Source: Oxalobacteraceae bacterium UBA6018 (GTDB lineage: Bacteria; Pseudomonadota; Gammaproteobacteria; Burkholderiales; Burkholderiaceae_D). Taken from it: a stretch of 42,485 nt of DNA. Under the pieces are notes generated by a model. The model saw only the letters and a program-made list of their open reading frames with translations, was not told the DNA's origin and did not search any database. The stretch is taken from contig DIZW01000027.1 of NCBI GenBank assembly GCA_002428015.1, positions 11,524 to 54,008 on the forward strand, given 5' to 3'. How positions within the stretch are numbered: position 1 is the stretch's first letter; each line of letters starts with the position of its first letter. Shown here one piece after another: positions 32,789 through 42,485 of this stretch. A program made the position numbers and the translations under genes.

Positions 32789-33092
32789 TGAGCAGGGCTT
32801 TGAGCTCGCCCGACTCGAACATCTCGTTCATGATGTCCGAGCCGCCGATGAATTCACCGTTGATGTACAGCTGGGGAATGGTCGGCCAGTTCGAATAGTC
32901 CTTGATGCCCTGGCGGACGTCCGGGTCTTCCAGCACGTTCACGGTGGCGATGTTCTCGACGCCGCAGGCCTTCAGGATCTGGATCGCGCGCCCCGAAAAG
33001 CCGCACTGCGGAAACTGCGCGGTGCCCTTCATGAACAGCACCACGGGGGTGGCGGTCACGGTCTCTTTGATCCAGGTTTGTACGTCGCTCAT
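32781..33092 (-). CDS. grxD: Monothiol glutaredoxin, Grx4 type
   Basis: A 103-residue class II monothiol glutaredoxin that binds and transfers [2Fe-2S] clusters as a glutathione-ligated dimer. The active site CGFS starts at C30 (FMKGTAQFPQCGFSGRAIQI). The glutathione-binding region follows: WPTIPQLYINGEFIGGSDIM. Length and sequence are standard for the family. It lies 60 bp downstream of tex and overlaps ubiX by eight bases on the same strand. Confidence 0.97.
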   Translation of the reverse strand: MSDVQTWIKETVTATPVVLFMKGTAQFPQCGFSGRAIQILKACGVENIATVNVLEDPDVRQGIKDYSNWPTIPQLYINGEFIGGSDIMNEMFESGELKALLNG

Positions 33093-33152
33093 GGCTTACC
33101 TCGGTGATGAAATTAAATGGAATTACACCATTTTATAAGAAAACGCCCACGT

Positions 33153-35501
<2,349 letters not shown>

Positions 35502-35837
35502 GGGGGCGATCCTGGTGAGTCAAGCGGGGAATGATACCCAATCGGCACGCCAGCGCCAGTCTTGACAGCGCAAACGCCCTGTGCAAGCAGCCGTGACGAG
35601 ATTGATGATGCAAAATTTCTCGTTGCAGTGCACAATACCGGCTTCTTGTTTTTATGACACTGCGCGCGCGGCCGGGCTTTCCCGCCAATGATTGCTTGAG
35701 AACACAGTCTTCGCCCTCATCTTGATCTGAATCAAGCGAGCGCAAGGGGGCCTGGGTGCGCCACAGAACAGAACACGAAGCCCCTTATCTCGGATAATAT
35801 CGAGCGTTATCGTTTTCGATCCTGCCACCACAGAACA
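35502..35837. other. Intergenic region between tex and the SNF2 helicase gene
   Basis: This 336-bp divergent gap has no gene that I can support. It holds an exact FNR/Anr-type palindrome (35722-35735). A possible -10 element GATAAT (35793-35798) lies inside a small inverted repeat CTCG-N8-CGAG, about 40 bp before the helicase start. The tex-proximal half is ordinary in composition. Confidence 0.6.
35722..35735. promoter_or_regulatory. FNR/Anr-type binding site
   Basis: TTGATCTGAATCAA matches the TTGAT-N4-ATCAA consensus of FNR/Anr oxygen-responsive regulators at all ten conserved bases, extended by C and G to a 16-bp perfect-arm palindrome (35721-35736). Its centre is 109 bp before the helicase start and 227 bp before the tex start. 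Which gene it affects is not clear. Confidence 0.6.
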
Positions 35838-38800
35838 ATGCACACGATGGATTTTACGCGCGACGACCCCGCTGTACGCACCGCCGACAAGCCGGCCGCG
35901 CCGCACGCCACCCCTGCCAGCGGCCTGGCCGCGCCGATCGCCAGCTGGCTGCAGCGGGTCGAGGCGGCGGCCCATCCCCAGCCCAAGCTCGAGCTCGAGG
36001 TCAAGGACCCCAAGCTGGCCCAATACAAGTTCGTGTACGTGCTCGCGCCCACCAGCGGCGGGCGCCACGTGGCCCTGTGCCTGTGCAAGGCGCGCCTGCG
36101 CCCGAACGGCGAGGTGGCCGCCGCCAGCCCGGTGAGCGAGGTGTTCTCGCTGCTGTCGGCCCCGCCCGCCTACCTGGAGGGCGACGACGAGGACCTGGTG
36201 CGCTTCTTCATCGCCATGCGCAGCGGCGCGGCCTCCCAGGGCGGCGGCGCCACCGAGCCCAAGGGCAAGGTGGGGGCGATCCTGCTGCAGATGCTGCTCG
36301 AGCAGGAGAAATTGCTTTGGGCTAACTCCTGGCAGGACATGGCCAACGGCCTCATCTATCCGCTCCAGGCCGGCCCCGTGCGCGACGCCAACCTGGTGTG
36401 GCGCGACGAGGGCCGCACGGCGCGCCTGGGCTGGGCGGTGCGCCCGGCCGCCAAGGACGTGCACGCCGGCGCCGACCAGATCGACTACATGCTGCCCACC
36501 GATCCGCCGTGGTATATCGACAACCTGTCCTGCGGCGCGCTGAACCTGAACCGGGGCGGGGTCGACATCTCCCTGGCCGACCTGCAGGCGCTGGTGGCCC
36601 AGGCCCCCGCGCTGGCCGGCAACGACAAGAAGCGCGTGTCCCAGCTGCTGCTGGCGCACGGCCTGCAGCAGCTCATGCCGCTGCCGCAGCCGCTCACCCA
36701 GCGCCTGCGCGACGACGTCAAGCCCCAGGCCCATCTGCTGCTCGACAGCGTGGCCATGGCCGACGGCAGCCACCAGCGCTGGCACGATTACGCCGTGCTG
36801 TCGTTCGACTACGACGGCGAGCGCGTCTCGTTCGACCCGGCCCAGCGCGTGGTGCGCCAGATCGGCGAGGTCACCGAGGTGATCGCGCGCGACGCCGGCG
36901 CCGAGGCGGCGGCCCTGGCCACCCTGGCCGAGCTGGGCTTTCGGCGCCCCGCCACGGCGCCGCTGAACGCGCTGGCCGGGGCGGTGCAGCTGGAAAGCCA
37001 GGCCCACTGGCTGCGCTTCGCCGAGGCCGAGCTCGAGGGCCTGGCCGAGCGCGGCTGGCACCTGCACAAGTCGCCCAAGTACCGCTACGACGTGGTGGCG
37101 GTGGAGGACTGGTACGCCGAGATCGACGAGCCGGTCGAGGCCGGCAACGCCTGGTTCGAGCTCGAGCTCGGCATCGTGGTGGCGCACAAGCGCGTGCCGC
37201 TGCTGCCGGTGCTGGTCCAGCTGATCCGCAACGCGCCCACCGATTTCGACCCCGAGGTGCTGGCCGCCCACGGCGACGCCGACCAGATGCTGGCCACCCT
37301 GCCGGACGGGGTGCGCGTGGCGCTGCCCTGGGGCCGTCTCAAGCCCATCCTCAACACCCTGGGCGAGTTGTATTTCAACGACAAGATCAAGGCCAGGGTG
37401 CGCCTGTCGACCCTGGACGCGGGCCGCCTGGACGAGCTGGCGCGCGGCACCGCCCTGCGCTGGAGCGGCGGCGAGCAGCTGCGCGAGACCGGCCGCAAGC
37501 TGAGCCAGTTCGGCGCGGTCCAGAAGGTGGCCGCTCCGGCCGGCCTGCGCGCCACCCTGCGCGACTACCAGGCCGACGGCCTGGCCTGGATGCAGTTTCT
37601 GCGCGAGTACGACCTGGCCGGCATCCTGGCCGACGACATGGGCCTGGGCAAGACCGTGCAGACCCTGGCCCACATCCTGACCGAGAAGGAGGCCGGGCGC
37701 CTGACCTGCCCGGCCCTGGTGATCGCCCCCACCAGCCTGATGACCAACTGGCTCGACGAGGCGGCCCGCTTCGCCCCCGGCCTGCGCGTGCTGCTGCTGC
37801 AGGGCAAGGAGCGGCTCGAGCAGTTCGACCGCATCGACCAGGTCGACGTGGTGCTGACCACCTACGCCCTGCTGCCGCGCGACGAGGAGAAGCTGCGCGA
37901 GCACACCTACCACCTGGTGATCCTGGACGAGTCGCACTACATCAAGAACACCCGCTCCAAGGCGGCCCAGACGGCCGGCCAGCTCAAGTCGCGCCACCGC
38001 CTGTGCCTGACCGGCACCCCGCTCGAGAACCACCTGGGCGAGCTGTGGTCGCAGTTCCATTTCCTGCTGCCGGGCTTGCTGGGGGACGAGAAGACCTTCA
38101 ACAGCCAGTTCCGCCACCCGATCGAGCGCCAGGACGACCCGCTGCGGCGCGCCCTGCTGAACCGGCGCATCAAGCCCTTCCTGCTGCGCCGCACCAAGGA
38201 CAACGTGGCCAAGGAGCTGCCGCCCAAGACCGAGATGGTGCGCAAGGTGGAGCTGGCCGGCGCCCAGCGCGACCTGTACGAGACGGTGCGCCTGGCCATG
38301 GACAAGAAGGTGCGCGACGAGATCGACAAGAAGGGCGTGGCGCGCAGCCAGATCGTGATCCTGGAGGCGTTGCTCAAGCTGCGCCAGGTGTGCTGCGACC
38401 CGCGCCTGGTCAAGGCCCTGCCGCCCAAGAAGAAGGACAGCGGCTCGGCCAAGCTGATCGACCTGATGCAGATGGTCGACGACCTGCTCGAGGAGGGCCG
38501 CAAGATCCTCGTGTTCTCGCAGTTCACCAGCATGCTGGCCCTGATCGAGGAGGAGCTCACGGCGCGCAAGATCGCCTACGCCCTGCTCACCGGCGACACC
38601 AAGGACCGCGCGGCCCAGGTCGCCGCCTTCCAGCAGGGCGCGGTGCCGATCTTCCTGATCAGCCTGAAGGCGGGCGGGGTCGGCCTGAACCTGACCGCGG
38701 CCGACACGGTCATCCATTACGACCCGTGGTGGAACCCGGCGGCCGAGAACCAGGCCACCGACCGCGCCTGGCGCATCGGCCAGGACAAGCCGGTATTCGT

Positions 38801-38960
38801 CTACAAGCTCATCGCCAAGGGCACGCTGGAGGAGAAGATCCAGCTGCTGCAGCAGAAGAAGTCGGACCTGGCCCAGTCGATCCTGGCCGACGGCGAGTCG
38901 CACAAGATGTCGCTGACCCAGGAAGACCTGCAGGCGATCTTCGCGCCGCTGGAGGAGTGA
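35838..38960 (+). CDS. SNF2-family DEAD/DEAH-like helicase (RapA/HepA relative)
   Basis: A 1040-residue ATP-dependent DNA translocase. The C-terminal half carries the SNF2 motor: motif I DDMGLGKT near residue 598, motif Ia LVIAPTSLMTNWLDEA, motif II DESH near 697 (VILDESHYIKNTRSKA), motif III LTGTPLENHLGELWSQFHFL. The second RecA lobe has VFSQFTSM near 891, ISLKAGGVGLNLTAADTVIH and TDRAWRIGQDKP near 977. The N-terminal ~560 residues are an uncharacterised bacterial region without a SWIM zinc-finger pattern that I can see. The partner or process is unknown; remodelling of DNA- or RNA-polymerase-bound complexes is the general role of the family. An ATG at 35847 is an alternative start. Confidence 0.92.
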   Translation: MHTMDFTRDDPAVRTADKPAAPHATPASGLAAPIASWLQRVEAAAHPQPKLELEVKDPKLAQYKFVYVLAPTSGGRHVALCLCKARLRPNGEVAAASPVSEVFSLLSAPPAYLEGDDEDLVRFFIAMRSGAASQGGGATEPKGKVGAILLQMLLEQEKLLWANSWQDMANGLIYPLQAGPVRDANLVWRDEGRTARLGWAVRPAAKDVHAGADQIDYMLPTDPPWYIDNLSCGALNLNRGGVDISLADLQALVAQAPALAGNDKKRVSQLLLAHGLQQLMPLPQPLTQRLRDDVKPQAHLLLDSVAMADGSHQRWHDYAVLSFDYDGERVSFDPAQRVVRQIGEVTEVIARDAGAEAAALATLAELGFRRPATAPLNALAGAVQLESQAHWLRFAEAELEGLAERGWHLHKSPKYRYDVVAVEDWYAEIDEPVEAGNAWFELELGIVVAHKRVPLLPVLVQLIRNAPTDFDPEVLAAHGDADQMLATLPDGVRVALPWGRLKPILNTLGELYFNDKIKARVRLSTLDAGRLDELARGTALRWSGGEQLRETGRKLSQFGAVQKVAAPAGLRATLRDYQADGLAWMQFLREYDLAGILADDMGLGKTVQTLAHILTEKEAGRLTCPALVIAPTSLMTNWLDEAARFAPGLRVLLLQGKERLEQFDRIDQVDVVLTTYALLPRDEEKLREHTYHLVILDESHYIKNTRSKAAQTAGQLKSRHRLCLTGTPLENHLGELWSQFHFLLPGLLGDEKTFNSQFRHPIERQDDPLRRALLNRRIKPFLLRRTKDNVAKELPPKTEMVRKVELAGAQRDLYETVRLAMDKKVRDEIDKKGVARSQIVILEALLKLRQVCCDPRLVKALPPKKKDSGSAKLIDLMQMVDDLLEEGRKILVFSQFTSMLALIEEELTARKIAYALLTGDTKDRAAQVAAFQQGAVPIFLISLKAGGVGLNLTAADTVIHYDPWWNPAAENQATDRAWRIGQDKPVFVYKLIAKGTLEEKIQLLQQKKSDLAQSILADGESHKMSLTQEDLQAIFAPLEE

Positions 38961-39030
38961 ACGGCCGGCGCGCGCCGGGCCTCGGCCACGGCAAGCACTG
39001 CCTTGACGCTGTGTGCTGTCCGTCAGCGCT

Positions 39031-39062
39031 GTTGGTAAGCGGCGCGCTGCCGCCTTGCCAAC
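39031..39062 (+). terminator. Hairpin downstream of the SNF2 helicase gene
   Basis: Near-perfect inverted repeat GTTGGTAAGCGGC/GCCGCCTTGCCAAC with one mismatch and one bulge, 71 bases past the helicase stop. There is no U-tract, so it may be only a transcript-end structure. Confidence 0.4.
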
Positions 39063-39213
39063 CGTTTGCGGGGCCCGCCGCGGCGCGCCTGGCGCCGCGC
39101 ATCGCATCGGGCGAGGTCCGCAAAAACGGCCAATCTATTTTTTGAATCGTCCTTAGCGATATACTAAGTGCTCAGCGCCCGGGCTCCCGGGCCCAGCGCA
39201 ACGGAGAACCACG

Positions 39214-40407
39214 ATGACCCGCAGTGCCCGTCCCAAGACCGCGCCGGCGCCGGCGCCCGCGGCCGCCGCTGTGGCCGCCAGCGAACAGTTCCGGGCCATC
39301 GCCGAGCTGCGCGGCGACGTCGCCTTCATCATCGACTGCGGCGCCGGCCTGCCGACCTACGTCAGCGCGGCGGCCGACAGCCTGCTCGGTTACGGCATGG
39401 CCGATTTCGTCGACCAGTTCGCCGGCCGCGCCGGCGACGGCGCCCTGGCCGCCCTCTGCGGCGGGCTGGACGCGCGCCTGCGGCGCTTCGCCGCCGGCGA
39501 CGCCAGCCGCACCACCCTGGTCCGCCGCCACGCCCAGCGCCGCAAGGACGGGCGCGTGGTGCCGCTGGAAGTCATCTCCACCATCCTGGCCGGCCCCGAC
39601 GGCCAGGCCCAGTGGCTGGTGGGCGCCCTGCGCGACGTCAGCGAGGAGCACCAGCGCATGGAGGAGCAGCGCCGCTTCGCCAGCATGCTCAACCACGAGT
39701 TCCGCACCCCGCTCTCGACCATCGACGGCGCCATCCAGCGCCTGGAGGTGACCGGGGCCCACGCCGACGAGCCGACCCGGCTGCGCTACCGCAAGATCTC
39801 GGGCGCCGTCGACCAGCTCATCGGCATGCTCGACCAGTACCTCTCGCCCGACCGGCTCGAGCAGATCGGCTACGAGAAGCGCGCCGCCGCGGCCTCGCCG
39901 CGCGCCCTGCTCGACGAGGCCGCCCAGCTGCTGCGCGCGGCCGGGCGCCCGGTGCAGCTCGACGTGGGCGCGCTGCCGGACAGTCTGCGCGGCCAGCCGG
40001 AGGGCTTGCGCATGGCGCTCAAGGTGCTGGTCGACAACGCCCTGCAGTATTCGCCGGTGGGCTCGCCCGTGCTGCTGGCCGGCCATCCGGCCGAGGGCGG
40101 CATCGCCTTGACCGTGCGCGACCAGGGCAGCGGGGTGCCGGACGACGAAACCGACCGCATCTTCGGCAAGAATTATCGGGCGCGCAACGCGGCCGGCAAC
40201 GGCTCCGGGCTCGGCCTGTACCTGGCGCGCGCGGTGGTCGAGCAGCACGGCGGCAGCCTCGGCATGCGCAACTGCACCCCCAGCGGGGCCGAGTTTCGGC
40301 TCTGGTTACCACCACAACGGTCGGGCGGGAAATATGTTGCATCCGAAGTGAGCAACTGTGATAATTCTTGTAATCAACAAATTAGGGTAGGCACCGAGCA
40401 GAAGTAG
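39214..40407 (+). CDS. Soluble PAS-domain sensor histidine kinase
   Basis: A 397-residue sensor kinase with no membrane segments, hence cytoplasmic. After a disordered Ala/Pro-rich start, a PAS-like domain spans about 25-145 (DVAFIIDCGAGLPTYVSAAA; RRKDGRVVPLEVISTI; WLVGALRDVSEEH). The HisKA dimerisation helix has the phospho-acceptor H161 in MLNHEFRTPLSTIDG. The HATPase domain shows N box KVLVDNALQYSPVG, G1 VRDQGSGVPDDETDRIF and G2 GNGSGLGLYLARAVVEQHGG. The last ~25 residues form a tail of lower GC with no homology I recognise. GGAGAACC precedes the start. It is followed after 43 bp by an OmpR-type response regulator, its likely partner. Confidence 0.92.
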   Translation: MTRSARPKTAPAPAPAAAAVAASEQFRAIAELRGDVAFIIDCGAGLPTYVSAAADSLLGYGMADFVDQFAGRAGDGALAALCGGLDARLRRFAAGDASRTTLVRRHAQRRKDGRVVPLEVISTILAGPDGQAQWLVGALRDVSEEHQRMEEQRRFASMLNHEFRTPLSTIDGAIQRLEVTGAHADEPTRLRYRKISGAVDQLIGMLDQYLSPDRLEQIGYEKRAAAASPRALLDEAAQLLRAAGRPVQLDVGALPDSLRGQPEGLRMALKVLVDNALQYSPVGSPVLLAGHPAEGGIALTVRDQGSGVPDDETDRIFGKNYRARNAAGNGSGLGLYLARAVVEQHGGSLGMRNCTPSGAEFRLWLPPQRSGGKYVASEVSNCDNSCNQQIRVGTEQK

Positions 40408-40450
40408 TACACCCGCTCGGGGTAGACGTAATGAAAAAAATGACCAACCC

Positions 40451-41131
40451 ATGACGCAGATACTCATCGTTGAAGACAATGGCGACTACGCCGCCGACAT
40501 GGCCGAATTCCTCACGGAACTCGACCATGAGGTGGCCGTCGCCACGACCGCCGGCGAGATGTGGGCTGCGTTGACCAAGACCCCGACCGCGGTGGTGGTG
40601 CTCGACCTGGGCCTGCCCGACGAGGACGGCTTCAACGTCATCCCGCGCATGCGCCAGCTGTACCCGGAGATCGGGCTGCTGGTGCTGACCGGCCGGGTCG
40701 CCTTCGACAACCGCATCCTGGGCCTGCGCCTGGGCGCCGACCATTACCTGACCAAGCCGATCAAGTTCCCCGAGCTGGCCGCGCACATCGAGGCGCTCGA
40801 CCGCCGTGTCCGCCCCGCCGAGCCGGCCCCGGCGCCATCCAAGTGGACCTTGAAAGTGAGCGCCCGCCAACTCGAGCTGATGGGGGCCGTGATCGACCTC
40901 ACCGAGAAAGAGTGCAACTTCCTGCATCTGCTCACCATCAACACCCGCCCCGTGCCGCGCCAGGTGATCGTGGCCGGCATGGGCGGCGACGACCCGGACG
41001 CCAGCCGCCGGGTCGACATGCTGGTCTACCGCCTGCGCAAGAAGGCCCGCACCGGCCTGGGCCAGGACCTGCCCCTGCGCAGCGCCTACGGCGAGGGCTA
41101 CAGCCTGTCCGCCGGATTCACCTTGAGCTGA
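40451..41131 (+). CDS. OmpR-family response regulator
   Basis: A 226-residue two-domain regulator. The receiver domain (1-115) has acidic residues E8 and D9 (ILIVEDNGDYAADM), phospho-acceptor D52 (VVVLDLGLPDEDGF), T80 (LLVLTGR) and K102 (YLTKPIKFPELAAH). The C-terminal winged helix (about 130-226) shows IDLTEKECNFLHLLTINTRP, RRVDMLVYRLRKKAR and LRSAYGEGYSLS. The transactivation-loop region is a little divergent from OmpR/PhoB (PRQVIVAGMGGDDPDA). It lies next to its likely kinase and upstream of a chemotaxis receptor gene. Confidence 0.93.
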   Translation: MTQILIVEDNGDYAADMAEFLTELDHEVAVATTAGEMWAALTKTPTAVVVLDLGLPDEDGFNVIPRMRQLYPEIGLLVLTGRVAFDNRILGLRLGADHYLTKPIKFPELAAHIEALDRRVRPAEPAPAPSKWTLKVSARQLELMGAVIDLTEKECNFLHLLTINTRPVPRQVIVAGMGGDDPDASRRVDMLVYRLRKKARTGLGQDLPLRSAYGEGYSLSAGFTLS

Positions 41132-41256
41132 CCCGCTTGCGCCGGGTCCACTAACCCCTCGTTACGTTCCCGTCCAGGACATGCCCATGCCGGCGCCCGC
41201 GGCGGGCCGCCCCCGTGCGCCCGGTTTGCATTGCGCTAACTCAATCGCGCCAATTT

Positions 41257-41283
41257 TAGTATCCATCTGTTACTTTCCGATAG
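41257..41283 (+). promoter_or_regulatory. Possible FliA (sigma-28) promoter before the chemotaxis receptor gene
   Basis: TAGT (41257-41260), 15 bases, then TCCGATAG (41276-41283) resembles the flagellar sigma consensus TAAA-N15-GCCGATAA with exact spacing but two mismatches in each box. It lies about 80 bp before the start of the methyl-accepting protein gene, a usual FliA target class. Confidence 0.35.
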
Positions 41284-41364
41284 TATTGATGAGCTCGCCT
41301 TAGGCTAGAATAATGACTTGCGGCAATTTTGCCGTCTGTCACGACGCTATTCTGGAGTCACGCT

Positions 41365-42485
41365 ATGAGTCTGCTGCACCGTATGCCACTGCTGTGGAAG
41401 GTGTTGTTCGCCCCCGGCATCGCCATGGCCTGCATGGCCGTGTACCTGGTCTCGACGGTGACAGTGTTCCATCAAAACAACAGCCGCATGAGCGATGTGC
41501 GCGACGTGCAGGTGCCGGTGCTCGACACTACGGTGGAAAACGTGGGCGCCCTGGACAAGATCATCGACAACCTCAACGGCGCGGCCGCCTCCGGCGAAAC
41601 CGACCAGATCGAGGCCGCCGACGCCATCGCCGCCAAGGTGCGCGCCAACTACGCCACCCTGCGCAAGCTCGACGCCCGGCAGGGCCCGCGCCTGGTGCGC
41701 CTGGGCGCCGAATTCGACAGCTACTACGGCGCCGCGCGCCGCATCGCCGACATGATGGCCCAGAAAAGCGGCACCCCCGGCGCGGGGGCCCTGCAGGGCA
41801 TGGCGGCCAGCCTGGCCACCTACCGCAAGGACTTGCTGGCCCTGCGCGAGGAGGCCAAGGCGCGCTTCGTGGGCACCATCGGCGACGCCACCGGGGCGGC
41901 CGACCACGCGGTCCAGGCCGGCATCGCGCTGGGCCTGGTCGGCCTGGCCGTCACCCTCGCCTTCGCCGTGGTGGTCGCGCGCGCCCTGTCGCGCCAGCTG
42001 CGCTGCGCGGTCGGGGTGGCCCAGACGGTGGCCTCGGGCGACTTGACCAGCGACATCGACGCCGTCGCCAGCGACGAGACCGGGCAGCTGCTGCGCGCCC
42101 TCAAGGACATGAACGGCAGCCTGGTCCGGATCGTCGGCCAGGTGCGCGCCGGCACCGACGCGATCGCCTCCAGCTCGGTCCAGATCTCCCAGGGCAACGC
42201 CAGCCTGTCCGCGCGCACCGAGCAGCAGGCCGGCGCCCTCGAGCAGACCGCCAGCGCGATGGCCGAGCTGACCGGCACCGCCCAGCGCAACGCCGACCAT
42301 GCCCACCAGGCCAACCTGCTGGCCGCCTCGGCCTCCGAAGTGGCGGTCAAGGGCGGCCAGGTGGTCGCGCGCGTGGTCGACACCATGGGCGCCATCAACG
42401 CCTCCTCGCGCAAGATCGCCGACATCATCGGGGTGATCGAAGGGATTGCCTTCCAGACCAACATCCTGGCCCTGAACGCGGCCGT
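41365..42485 (+). CDS. Methyl-accepting chemotaxis protein, 5' part
   Basis: The first 373 residues of a transmembrane chemoreceptor; the reading frame is open to the window end. It starts MSLLHRMPLLWKVLFAPGIA with membrane segment 1 at about 10-32, a periplasmic four-helix-type sensor domain at about 33-185 (VLDTTVENVGALDKIIDNLN), membrane segment 2 at about 186-208 (GIALGLVGLAVTLAFAVVVA), a HAMP domain (VASGDLTSDIDAVASDETGQ), and the start of the signalling helix (SLSARTEQQAGALEQTASAM, a tandem-glutamine methylation region, then IEGIAFQTNILALNAA). The TGGAG ribosome-binding site fits the start at 41365. The sensed ligand is unknown. Confidence 0.93.
   Translation, partial: MSLLHRMPLLWKVLFAPGIAMACMAVYLVSTVTVFHQNNSRMSDVRDVQVPVLDTTVENVGALDKIIDNLNGAAASGETDQIEAADAIAAKVRANYATLRKLDARQGPRLVRLGAEFDSYYGAARRIADMMAQKSGTPGAGALQGMAASLATYRKDLLALREEAKARFVGTIGDATGAADHAVQAGIALGLVGLAVTLAFAVVVARALSRQLRCAVGVAQTVASGDLTSDIDAVASDETGQLLRALKDMNGSLVRIVGQVRAGTDAIASSSVQISQGNASLSARTEQQAGALEQTASAMAELTGTAQRNADHAHQANLLAASASEVAVKGGQVVARVVDTMGAINASSRKIADIIGVIEGIAFQTNILALNAA

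Noticed and set aside
35652..39107. A very long open frame antisense to the SNF2 helicase gene
   Set aside because: High-GC coding DNA leaves the opposite strand open by chance. Its translation is low-complexity His/Gln/Val/Gly-rich with no domains, while the plus strand has complete helicase motifs.
39142..39165. TTGAAT and TATACT as a promoter for the PAS histidine kinase gene
   Set aside because: The gap is only 12 bp. TATACT may still be a -10 box, but no suitable -35 was found.

Overview
The window is a GC-rich, gene-dense chromosomal segment from a Gram-negative bacterium, most likely a betaproteobacterium of the Oxalobacteraceae (Massilia/Telluria type). This is inferred from gene content: a MerR-type LiuR regulator with a leucine/isovalerate catabolic operon that contains aceK, a PEP-CTERM protein with a sigma-54 promoter, a Gram-negative trimeric porin, a large TonB-dependent receptor, and tex-grxD-ubiX. 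No rRNA, tRNA, CRISPR array, transposase or phage module was seen.

Layout. (1) 1-1,660, minus strand: the 5' part of mccB (methylcrotonyl-CoA carboxylase beta chain, cut by the window edge) and ychJ, which carries a LiuR-type operator inside its coding sequence. (2) 1,826-16,635: a neighbourhood rich in peptidoglycan turnover and recycling genes: dadA, murQ, an AmpG-like permease, a GHL10 (DigH-like) lipoprotein, an AraC regulator facing a frameshifted serine hydrolase and a porin, a BadF-type amino-sugar kinase, an AmiD-like amidase, a D-Ala-D-Ala dipeptidase, a small lipoprotein, dacB (PBP4) and an SpmA-SpmB fusion. (3) 16,857-22,600: a PEP-CTERM protein, a peptide-type solute-binding protein and a TonB-dependent receptor. 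(4) 22,629-29,891, minus strand: liuR, liuA, then the tightly packed aceK-thiolase-SDR-acyl-CoA dehydrogenase-GNAT block. A divergent MBL-fold hydrolase shares the liuR operator region. (5) 31,324-35,501: a small HTH regulator, a 56-residue protein, ubiX, grxD and tex. (6) 35,838-42,485: an SNF2 helicase, a soluble PAS histidine kinase with an OmpR-type response regulator, and a methyl-accepting chemotaxis protein cut by the window end.

How the parts fit. Leucine breakdown yields acetyl-CoA and acetoacetate. LiuA, MccB, a thiolase and AceK (the switch that sends isocitrate into the glyoxylate bypass) would let the cell use this as a carbon source. Three related ACGT-repeat palindromes (in ychJ before mccB, before liuA, and between liuR and the MBL gene) tie these genes into one candidate LiuR regulon, although the two catabolic blocks are now about 21 kb apart. 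In the cell-wall neighbourhood, amidase, glycosidase, dipeptidase and carboxypeptidase would release muropeptides, amino sugars and D-alanine. AmpG, kinase, MurQ and DadA would import and consume them.

The most noteworthy signals are the operator written into ychJ codons, the multi-half-site array before liuA, the near-consensus sigma-54 promoter of the PEP-CTERM gene, the one-base frameshift that joins a serine hydrolase frame to the porin frame, three consecutive inverted repeats before that hydrolase, and an exact FNR/Anr-type palindrome between tex and the SNF2 helicase.
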